Source: Paracoccaceae bacterium
GTDB taxonomy: Bacteria > Pseudomonadota > Alphaproteobacteria > Rhodobacterales > Rhodobacteraceae
NCBI GenBank assembly: GCA_027069385.1
Contig: JALXER010000196.1
Coordinates: 1-5,798 of the forward strand
DNA: 5,798 bases
Direction of reading: 5' to 3'
Shown here: in pieces, positions 1 to 5,782 of the stretch
Numbering within the stretch: position 1 is the first letter of the stretch
Layout: every line of letters starts with the position of its first letter
Program-made: the position numbers and the translations under genes
Notes under the pieces: generated by a model
What the model was told of the DNA's origin: nothing
Seen by the model: only the letters and a program-made list of their open reading frames with translations
Database searches by the model: none

Positions 1-1182
1 ACCCTGACCCATATCGCACAGGTTTCGGGCTGCAAAACCGTGCTGACCCTGCCCGAACTGGTTGCAGGCCTGCCTGACGGGCTGGGCGACGTGACCCCGA
101 TCGACCTGCACACGCCGCCATCCAGAACCCAAGCCACCGGCCCCGCGCTGGCCGGTCCCGATGATCCGGCCTTTATTCTGTTTACTTCGGGCACCACCGG
201 CACCCCGAACGGGGTGATCGTCACCCATGCCAATCTGGCCAATGTGCTGCTGACCGCACCGGGCAATCTGGGCATGCGCCCCGGCAAAACCGTGGCGCAG
301 ATCCTGTCAATCGCCTTTGACATGGCCGCATGGGAGATGCTGGGCGCGCTGGCCAACGGGGCTACGCTGCTGATCCGTGGCAAGGATATCGCGCAGACCG
401 TGGCGCAGGCCCATATCGTCATTGCCACCCCCTCCATCCTGTCCACCATCGACCCCGATTCCTGCCCGCAGATCGAAACCGTCGCCGTCGCCGGAGAGCC
501 ATGCCCGCGTGATCTGGCCGAGACATGGGCAGAACGCGCCCGCTTTTTCAACGCTTGTGGCCCGACCGAAACCACCATCGTCAACACGGCCGATCCATTC
601 CGCCCCGATGACGAGCTGCTGACCATCGGTCGCCCAACCCCCAATAATACGGTCTATATTCTGGGTGACGATCTGACCCCGCTGACCATCGGCGAAATCG
701 GCGAGATGTGGGCCGGCGGGGCCTGTGTCTCGGCCGGATATCTGGCCAACCCCGAGTTGACAAAGGCACGATACCGCGACGATCCGTTTCTGGGGCGCGG
801 CAAGATGTTTCGCACCCGCGATCTGGGCAGCTGGACCACCGACGGGCAGTTGATCCATCACGGGCGCGTCGATGATCAGGTCAAGATCAGGGGGTTTCGG
901 GTTGAACTGGATGCCGTGTCCGGCGCGATGGAATCGACCCCCGGCTGCATCCGCGCCGTGGCGCTGAAACTGGACAACACGACGCTGGTCGGGTTTGTCA
1001 GCCCGCAGATCGACCCGGCAGCGGCCCGCGAAAGCGTCGCAAAGGCGCTGCCCTATTACGCCGTTCCCCGTCAGGTATTTGCGCTGCCCGAACTGCCCCG
1101 CACCGAGCGCGGCAAGATCGACAAAGCCGCGCTGATGGCCTTGGCCCGCGACCACCTGACCGCCGCAGAGGCCGCCCAATGA
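1..1182 (+). CDS. Amino-acid adenylation (AMP-binding) domain protein, 5'-truncated by window edge; TmpL-like N-terminal half
   Basis: A member of the ANL adenylating superfamily, closest in motif pattern to nonribosomal peptide synthetase A domains; it should activate a carboxylic acid, probably an amino acid, as an acyl-AMP. Visible motifs: A3 FTSGTTGTPNGV (181-216), A4 with FD and W (316-333), A5 NACGPTETT (550-576), A7 RTRDL (811-825), A8 from GRVDDQ to VEL (862-909), and the A10 lysine in RGKIDK (1114-1116). The frame is open back to base 1, and A3 lies only 60 codons in, whereas it lies near residue 190 in typical A domains. So roughly 130 residues and the true start are upstream; the GTG at 40 is internal. 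The protein ends about 22 residues after the A10 lysine, with no carrier, condensation or reductase domain. Its stop overlaps the start of the membrane flavoprotein gene (ATGA), implying translational coupling. Oddities are PNG instead of PKG in A3 and RTRDL instead of RTGDL in A7. The substrate is unknown; an acyl-CoA ligase role is less likely but not excluded. Confidence 0.88.
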   Translation, partial: TLTHIAQVSGCKTVLTLPELVAGLPDGLGDVTPIDLHTPPSRTQATGPALAGPDDPAFILFTSGTTGTPNGVIVTHANLANVLLTAPGNLGMRPGKTVAQILSIAFDMAAWEMLGALANGATLLIRGKDIAQTVAQAHIVIATPSILSTIDPDSCPQIETVAVAGEPCPRDLAETWAERARFFNACGPTETTIVNTADPFRPDDELLTIGRPTPNNTVYILGDDLTPLTIGEIGEMWAGGACVSAGYLANPELTKARYRDDPFLGRGKMFRTRDLGSWTTDGQLIHHGRVDDQVKIRGFRVELDAVSGAMESTPGCIRAVALKLDNTTLVGFVSPQIDPAAARESVAKALPYYAVPRQVFALPELPRTERGKIDKAALMALARDHLTAAEAAQ

Positions 1183-2477
1183 GCATCGTTGCAACACCGC
1201 CGCCACGCCCGCGCAACGGCCTGCGCCGCATCACCCGCCACCCGCGTTTTATGGAATACCGGCGACTGGCCGCGCTGGTCGCGCTGGTAAACCTGGGCGT
1301 TCTGGCCATCGGCATTCAAAACGGATGCTGGCTGCAGGCAGGCCAATGGCACCTGCCTGCCATTGCCAATATGGCGCTGGGCAACCTGACCCTTGGCATC
1401 CTGATGCGCCAGCAACGGCTGGTAAACCTGCTGTTCTGGCTGGCAACCCGCATTCCGACATCCTGGCCGCTCTGGTTTAGATGGGGGGCGGGCAAGGTGT
1501 TTCACTTTGGCGGTATCCATTCGGGCGCGAATGTGGCGGGGGCTGCCTGGTTTGTGCTGCTGATGGTCGCCATCGTGCAAAACGGCAATTCGTCACCCCT
1601 GACCATAGCCAGCACCGCCACGCTGCTTGGCCTGCTGGCCCTGATGATCGGGACGGCGCTTGGCCCGATCCGCGCCCGCCATCACGACCTGTTCGAGCGC
1701 ACCCACCGGTTTGCCGGTTGGGCCGCGCTGGCGTTGTTCTGGGTGCAAACCCTGTCATTCCTGCATGATCAGGGTCAGGCATGGGCAAGCGCGCCGCCGG
1801 TCTGGGCGCTGGGGGTGATCAGCCTGTCGATCCTCTCGCCATGGCTTAGCCTGAAACGGGTGCCGGTCAAGGCAAGCAAGCCCTCGGACCATGTGGTGGT
1901 GCTGAAATTCGACTATGGCGATAACGCGTTTGCGGGTTCGTCCAATACCATTTCGCTAAATCCACTGCTGGAATGGCACGCTTTTGCCAATATCCCCCAC
2001 CCTGAACAGCCCGGTTTTCGGCTGGTGGTCAGCCGCGCGGGCGACTGGACCGGCGCGCTGATCGATACGCCGCCCAGCCATGTCTGGGTCAAGGGTATCA
2101 CCACCTCGGGGGTGGCGCGCATCGAGACCCTGTTCAAATCGGTGGTTTATGTGGCGACGGGCAGCGGCATCGGGCCGGTCTTGCCGCATCTGCTGAAAGG
2201 CGCGGTGCCGTTCAGGCTGATCTGGGCCACCCGCAGCCCGCGCAAGACCTATGGCGACGCACTGGTGGACGAGATTCTGGCCCATAGCACCGACCCGCTT
2301 ATCTGGGACACCGACCGCCACGGCAAGCCCGACCTGTCCGAACTGGCCCTGCGCGCCGTAGGCCAGTCCGGTGCCGAAGCGGTGATCTGCATCTCTAACC
2401 AGCGCTTGACCCGCAAGGTGGTGCATGACGTGGAAACCGCCGGTATTCCCGCATTCGGCGCAATCTGGGACAGTTAG
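1179..2477 (+). CDS. Six-TM ferric-reductase-like membrane flavoprotein with FAD/NAD(P)-binding domain; TmpL-like C-terminal half
   Basis: A predicted inner-membrane oxidoreductase of 432 residues. A basic N-terminal tail (1-28) precedes hydrophobic segments at about 29-47, 58-78, 115-134, 141-162, 178-196 and 206-223. Histidines H109 and H114 sit before the third segment, and H168, H169 and H176 before the fifth; their context (H-S-G-A-N and THRFAGW) resembles ferric-reductase-type heme-ligand helices. The cytosolic part (about 235-432) resembles the ferredoxin-NADP reductase fold: a WHAFANIPHP segment (266-275) where flavin-binding HPF-type motifs occur, a GSGIGPVLP nucleotide-binding loop (328-336), and a C-terminal AIWDS. 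The start is the ATG overlapping the upstream stop, with CAGAGG (1166-1171) seven bases before it. Expected chemistry is electron transfer from NAD(P)H through flavin to an unknown acceptor. Adenylation domain, six helices and FAD/NAD(P) domain in this order match fungal TmpL, and this half alone resembles Aspergillus TmpA. The assignment is from memory of those architectures, not alignment. A simple ferric reductase is the main alternative. Confidence 0.8.
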   Translation: MSIVATPPPRPRNGLRRITRHPRFMEYRRLAALVALVNLGVLAIGIQNGCWLQAGQWHLPAIANMALGNLTLGILMRQQRLVNLLFWLATRIPTSWPLWFRWGAGKVFHFGGIHSGANVAGAAWFVLLMVAIVQNGNSSPLTIASTATLLGLLALMIGTALGPIRARHHDLFERTHRFAGWAALALFWVQTLSFLHDQGQAWASAPPVWALGVISLSILSPWLSLKRVPVKASKPSDHVVVLKFDYGDNAFAGSSNTISLNPLLEWHAFANIPHPEQPGFRLVVSRAGDWTGALIDTPPSHVWVKGITTSGVARIETLFKSVVYVATGSGIGPVLPHLLKGAVPFRLIWATRSPRKTYGDALVDEILAHSTDPLIWDTDRHGKPDLSELALRAVGQSGAEAVICISNQRLTRKVVHDVETAGIPAFGAIWDS

Positions 2478-2505
2478 GGCAACCCCTGTTCTACCCCCGT
2501 TTTCC

Positions 2506-2534
2506 GACGCTGGCCCGAAATCGGGGCCGGCGTT
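2506..2534 (+). terminator. GC-rich hairpin after the membrane flavoprotein gene, possible terminator
   Basis: The arms 2507-2516 (ACGCTGGCCC) and 2524-2533 (GGGCCGGCGT) pair over ten positions with one G-T wobble, around a 7-base loop; 2506/2534 can add a further G-T pair. It begins 29 bases after the stop codon. No T-run follows on either strand, so it is not a textbook intrinsic terminator. It could be a weak or factor-assisted terminator, or an mRNA 3'-end stabiliser. Pairing was checked base by base; no folding energy was computed. Confidence 0.4.
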
Positions 2535-2581
2535 CACCTGAAATTGTGGACGCAGGAATATTTCCCAACAAGACTGGCCTA

Positions 2582-2639
2582 CATCAGAACAGAATGCTTT
2601 TTCAAGTAGTGTTATTGCCTTCCATCAGAACATCATTCT
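2582..2639 (+). promoter_or_regulatory. Direct repeat CATCAGAACA x2, candidate operator of the sulfur operon
   Basis: The 10-mer CATCAGAACA occurs exactly at 2582-2591 and 2623-2632, starts 41 bp apart, close to four helical turns, which would put both copies on the same DNA face. Similarity continues loosely downstream (GAATGCT versus TCATTCT). The second copy lies in an imperfect palindrome, AGAA-N5-TTCT (2627-2639), and AGAATG (2591-2596) is the inverted match of CATTCT (2634-2639). The region is AT-rich against a GC-rich background and lies 34-91 bp before the DUF2849 start. A dimeric regulator binding two sites is a reasonable inference; which one cannot be told from sequence. Confidence 0.45.
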
Positions 2640-2644
2640 ATTTT
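2615..2644 (+). promoter_or_regulatory. Candidate housekeeping promoter for the DUF2849-cysI-cysH operon
   Basis: TTGCCT (2615-2620) could serve as a -35 and TATTTT (2639-2644) as a -10, with an 18-bp spacer; each matches four of six consensus positions. This would start transcription near 2651 and give a leader of about 20 bases. The second CATCAGAACA copy would then lie between the two hexamers, where a bound protein would block RNA polymerase. Weak matches, so tentative. Confidence 0.3.
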
Positions 2645-2662
2645 CCCTCTACGCAACCAGTC

Positions 2663-2669
2663 GAGGAAA
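2663..2669 (+). promoter_or_regulatory. Strong Shine-Dalgarno sequence before the DUF2849 gene
   Basis: GAGGAAA ends three bases before the ATG at 2673, with the GAGG core six bases before it. It fixes this ATG as the start and shows that the first gene of the sulfur operon has its own efficient ribosome site rather than depending on read-through from the upstream pair. Confidence 0.6.
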
Positions 2670-2672
2670 GCC

Positions 2673-2966
2673 ATGCAAAGCCCAGACCAATTCCAAGTAG
2701 TTACCGCCAATGATCTGCTTAGCGGCAAGGTGGTTTTCATGACCGGCAATCGCACTTGGAGCGCCGACATCCGGCACGCCGTCCGGTTTGACAGTCAAAC
2801 GGCGGCGCACGCCGTTCTGGCGCAGGTGGTCGCGCAGGATCCTATGGTGGTCGGGCCGTATTTGGTCGATGTTTCCGCCACCGGCATGCCACTGCATTTC
2901 CGCGAGGTTTTTCGCATCACCGGACCGACCAACCGTAACCTTAACCGCCAAAACGCCGCGGCCTGA
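2673..2966 (+). CDS. DUF2849 family protein, sulfite-reductase-operon companion
   Basis: A small soluble protein of 97 residues with no signal peptide, membrane helix or cysteine. I recognise it as DUF2849 from its size, its position directly before a siroheme sulfite reductase, and its pattern: an N-terminal LLSGKVVFMT strand segment, a central alanine-rich helix (AAHAVLAQV), and a VVGPYLVDV segment near residues 58-66. The family is characteristic of alphaproteobacteria and is commonly found between cysG and cysI. Its biochemical function is not established; an accessory role in sulfite reductase assembly or regulation is inference from context only. It is probably the first gene of the operon and has a strong Shine-Dalgarno sequence. 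Only 12 bases separate its stop from the cysI start, and these carry the cysI ribosome site. A near-perfect 15-bp palindrome lies inside the gene at 2786-2800. Confidence 0.8.
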   Translation: MQSPDQFQVVTANDLLSGKVVFMTGNRTWSADIRHAVRFDSQTAAHAVLAQVVAQDPMVVGPYLVDVSATGMPLHFREVFRITGPTNRNLNRQNAAA

Positions 2967-2978
2967 GAGGGGGGGCAC

Positions 2979-4643
2979 ATGTACGCCTATTCCGAATTTG
3001 ACCGGCATTTCGTCGCCACCCGCGCGCAGCAATTCCGCGATCAGGTGCAGCGGCGGATTGATGGTGCGCTGACCGAAGAAGAATTCCGGCCCCTGCGTCT
3101 GATGAACGGGCTGTACCTGCTTTTGCACGGCTATATGATGCGCATTGCCATTCCCTATGGCACCCTTAACAGCCGCCAGATGCTGGCGCTGGCCGATATT
3201 GCCGAGCGCTGGGACAGGGGCTATGTGCATTTCACCACGCGCCAGAATGTGCAGTTGCACTGGCCCGCGCTGGTCGATGTTCCCGATATTCTGGATGCGC
3301 TGGCGGCGATGGATATGCACGCGGTGCAGACCTCGGGGTCGTGCATCCGCGCGGTTACGGCCGACCATCTGGCCGGTGCCTCGGCGGATGAACTGGCCGA
3401 CCCGCGCCCGACCGCCGAACTGGTGCGCCAATGGTCCACCGACCATCCGGAATTCGCCTTTCTGCCGCGCAAGTTCAAAATCGCCGTTACCGGCAGCCCC
3501 GCCGACCGCGCGGTGACACGGTTTCACGATATCGGCCTGACTCTGGTGCAAAGCGACCATGGCACGCCGGGCTATGAGGTCTCGGTCGGGGGCGGGCTGG
3601 GGCGCACGCCGGTGATCGGGCAGGTGTTGCGCAAGTTCCTGCCCCAAGCCGACCTGCTGCCCTATCTCGAAGCCATTCTTCAGGTCTATAACGAAATCGG
3701 CCGACGCGATAACAAGTACAAGGCGCGGATCAAGATCACCCTGCTGGAAAACGGGATAGCGGCGTTGCGCCAACGCGTCAATTCCAGCTTTGCCCGACAG
3801 CAGCCGCGTTTTGACGGGGCCGATCAGGAGGTTCTGGCCCGCATCGAAGCCGGTTTTCAGCCGCCCGCCTACAAACGCGCGCCCATCCAGCCCTATATCG
3901 ACCAGCGCGCGCAAGACCCCGCCTTCCGGCAGTTTTGCGAAACCAACCTGCGCGCCCATAAACAGGCGGATTATACCATCGTTTCGGTCTCGCTGAAATC
4001 CCCGGGCAAGACGCCGGGCGATATGGAGGTCGGGCAAATGCGCGCCCTTGCCCTGATTGCAAAACGCTGGAGCCATGACGAATTGCGCGTCAGCCATGAA
4101 CAGAACATCATCCTGCCCCATGTGCATAAGGGCGACCTGCCGGCGGTCTATCAGGCCTTGCAATCGGCCGGTCTGGCCACGGCCAATGCGGGGCTGATTA
4201 CCGACCTGATCGCCTGCCCGGGCATGGATTATTGCGACCTTGCAACCGCGCGTTCTACCCCCGTTGCCAAAGCGATTGCCGCGCGGATAGAGGCCCTGAG
4301 CCTGACCCGAAAAATCGGCCTGCTAAGCCTGAAGATATCGGGCTGTATCAATGCGTGCGGGCATCACCATGTGGGCCATATCGGTATTCTGGGGTTGGAA
4401 AAGCGCGGGGTTGAAAGCTATCAGATCACCCTTGGCGGCGACCCGACCCGAAGCGCCGCGATTGGCAAAATCATCGGCCCGGGCTTTGGGGCTGACGAAA
4501 TTGTCAACGCGATAGAGCGCCTGATCCGCGCCTATCTGACCCTGCGCCTGTCGCCCGATGAACCCTTTCAGGCCACCCTTGCCCGCCTTGGCCACGCCCC
4601 GTTCAAGGCCGCCATTTACCCCCCGAAGGAACCGACCCCATGA
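2979..4643 (+). CDS. cysI: Assimilatory sulfite reductase, siroheme/[4Fe-4S] hemoprotein (nitrite/sulfite reductase family)
   Basis: Catalyses the six-electron reduction of sulfite to sulfide in the cytoplasm, supplying cysteine synthesis. At 554 residues it has the length of the single-polypeptide enzymes of this family. Two ferredoxin-like half-domains are evident, the first with the HFTTRQNVQLHW signature (84-95). The metal centre motif is C413-x5-C419-x36-C456-x3-C460, which binds the [4Fe-4S] cluster with one cysteine bridging to siroheme. Basic residues expected to bind siroheme and sulfite are R88, R124, K165 and K167, matching by position R83, R153, K215 and K217 of the E. coli hemoprotein. 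The ATG is preceded by GAGAGG and a G-run (2965-2975), and its stop overlaps the cysH start. Nitrite reductases share the fold, so nitrite reduction is the alternative; the adjacent CysH and DUF2849 argue for sulfite. The electron donor is probably ferredoxin or a flavin reductase encoded downstream, since no CysJ is present. Confidence 0.92.
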   Translation: MYAYSEFDRHFVATRAQQFRDQVQRRIDGALTEEEFRPLRLMNGLYLLLHGYMMRIAIPYGTLNSRQMLALADIAERWDRGYVHFTTRQNVQLHWPALVDVPDILDALAAMDMHAVQTSGSCIRAVTADHLAGASADELADPRPTAELVRQWSTDHPEFAFLPRKFKIAVTGSPADRAVTRFHDIGLTLVQSDHGTPGYEVSVGGGLGRTPVIGQVLRKFLPQADLLPYLEAILQVYNEIGRRDNKYKARIKITLLENGIAALRQRVNSSFARQQPRFDGADQEVLARIEAGFQPPAYKRAPIQPYIDQRAQDPAFRQFCETNLRAHKQADYTIVSVSLKSPGKTPGDMEVGQMRALALIAKRWSHDELRVSHEQNIILPHVHKGDLPAVYQALQSAGLATANAGLITDLIACPGMDYCDLATARSTPVAKAIAARIEALSLTRKIGLLSLKISGCINACGHHHVGHIGILGLEKRGVESYQITLGGDPTRSAAIGKIIGPGFGADEIVNAIERLIRAYLTLRLSPDEPFQATLARLGHAPFKAAIYPPKEPTP

Positions 4644-5782
4644 CCTTTGCCGCCCCCTTTCCCGACCCGATTGCACGCTTGAACCACAGCGCCCGATCGC
4701 TGGATACCTTTAGCCTGTTGCAAACCACCCTTGCCGATCCAAGCTATGGCCCGCTGGCGCTGGTATCGTCTTTCGGGGCCGAATCGGTGGTGCTGCTACA
4801 TCTGGTTTCGCGCATTGACCCGGATTTTCCGGTGCTGTTTATCGACACCGAAATGCTGTTTGCCCAAACCCTTGCCTATCAACGCCAACTGGCCCGCGAT
4901 CTGGGCCTTGGCAATATTCGCCGGATTACCCCCTTGCGGGCCGATCTGGTGCAGCGCGACGCCGACAACCTGTTGCACCGCGCCGACCCTGATGCCTGCT
5001 GCACCCTGCGCAAGGTCGAGCCGCTGGCCCGCGCCCTTAAAGGGTTTTCGGGCTGGGTTACCGGTCGCAAACGCTTTCAGAACGGCGCGCGCGCCCGAAT
5101 GGAGCATTTCGAGCTGGATGCGCAGCACCGGTTGCGCATCAACCCGCTGGCGCTTTGGCAGCCTGCGGACATCGCGGCCTATATGGACAAGTACAACCTG
5201 CCGCGCCACCCGCTGGTGCAAAAGGGCTATCCTTCTATCGGGTGCGCGCCCTGCACAACCCAACCGGCGACGGGCGGCGATGCGCGCTCGGGGCGCTGGC
5301 AGGGTGCGGCCAAAACCGAATGCGGCATCCATCTGACCCGCCCTGCACAGGATACGGTGATCGTCAATGATGACGGGTTTGCCCCCGAGGACTGGAGCGC
5401 CGGTTTTCACCCGCCAAGCGCGCTTGGCAGCCTGACCGGCCTGCAACAGGCGGCGCTGGCGCTCGACCTGCCCAATGATGCGGATGTTGACGGGCTGACC
5501 GAGTGGATCGACCAGATCGACCTGATCCGCATCACCTTTCCCGGCTTTGCCGACGGGCGCGGCTTTTCGCTGGCGCGACGGTTGCGCGCGCTCGGGTTTC
5601 AGGGCCGGTTGCGCGCCAGCGGGCCGCTGCTGGCGGACCAGTACGCCATGTTGCGCCGCTCGGGGTTTGACGAGGTGCAGATACCCGCCGCGCATGCCGA
5701 CCGCCAACCCGAACCCCAGTGGCTGGCGCGAAGCAACTGGCGGGCGCATGACTATCAGCACCGTTTGCGAAACAGTGCCTGA
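4640..5782 (+). CDS. cysH: Fusion of APS reductase (CysH) with a C-terminal DUF934 domain
   Basis: One 380-residue polypeptide. Residues 1 to about 235 are a CysH-type reductase: PP-loop SFGAES (44-49), VTGRKRFQ (140-147), C120-C121 in CCTLRKVEPL, C202-x2-C205 in GCAPC, and the catalytic cysteine C228 in ECGIH. The CC/CxxC set marks the [4Fe-4S] enzymes that reduce adenosine 5'-phosphosulfate to sulfite and AMP using thioredoxin or glutaredoxin, so no APS kinase step is required. Residues from about 240 to 350 match DUF934, a family annotated as probably involved in sulfite reduction, with FPGFADGRGFSLARRLR (300-316) and a GPLLADQY segment (328-335). About 30 extra residues follow. DUF934 is usually a separate gene; here the frame is continuous with no stop between the parts. 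The ATG has GAAGGA (4625-4630) before it and overlaps the cysI stop, implying coupled translation. Function of the DUF934 part is unknown. Confidence 0.9.
   Translation: MTFAAPFPDPIARLNHSARSLDTFSLLQTTLADPSYGPLALVSSFGAESVVLLHLVSRIDPDFPVLFIDTEMLFAQTLAYQRQLARDLGLGNIRRITPLRADLVQRDADNLLHRADPDACCTLRKVEPLARALKGFSGWVTGRKRFQNGARARMEHFELDAQHRLRINPLALWQPADIAAYMDKYNLPRHPLVQKGYPSIGCAPCTTQPATGGDARSGRWQGAAKTECGIHLTRPAQDTVIVNDDGFAPEDWSAGFHPPSALGSLTGLQQAALALDLPNDADVDGLTEWIDQIDLIRITFPGFADGRGFSLARRLRALGFQGRLRASGPLLADQYAMLRRSGFDEVQIPAAHADRQPEPQWLARSNWRAHDYQHRLRNSA

Noticed and set aside
40..42. GTG as start codon of the adenylation protein
   Set aside because: The frame is open to base 1 and a large N-terminal part of the domain would be missing, so this GTG is an internal valine.
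307..1206. Open frame of 299 codons on the - strand opposite the adenylation gene
   Set aside because: The opposite strand carries all adenylation motifs in order; the antisense product has none.
2555..2565. GGAA-TAT-TTCC short inverted repeat in the intergenic region
   Set aside because: Arms of only four bases in AT-rich DNA; expected by chance and not linked to the promoter elements.
2788..2793. TTGACA as a -35 element of an internal promoter
   Set aside because: It belongs to the palindrome in the DUF2849 gene and no AT-rich -10 lies 16-18 bp downstream.
2649..4163. Open frame of 504 codons on the - strand across the DUF2849 gene and cysI
   Set aside because: It lies opposite two well-supported genes, shows no recognisable motif, and such antisense frames are common in GC-rich coding DNA.
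2979..4643. Assignment as assimilatory nitrite reductase
   Set aside because: The fold and Fe-S motif are shared, but the DUF2849 and CysH-DUF934 neighbours point to sulfite; kept as an alternative only.
4796..5761. Open frame of 321 codons on the - strand opposite cysH
   Set aside because: Antisense shadow of the CysH-DUF934 gene; composition rich in Arg, Gly, Ala and Gln without domain signature.
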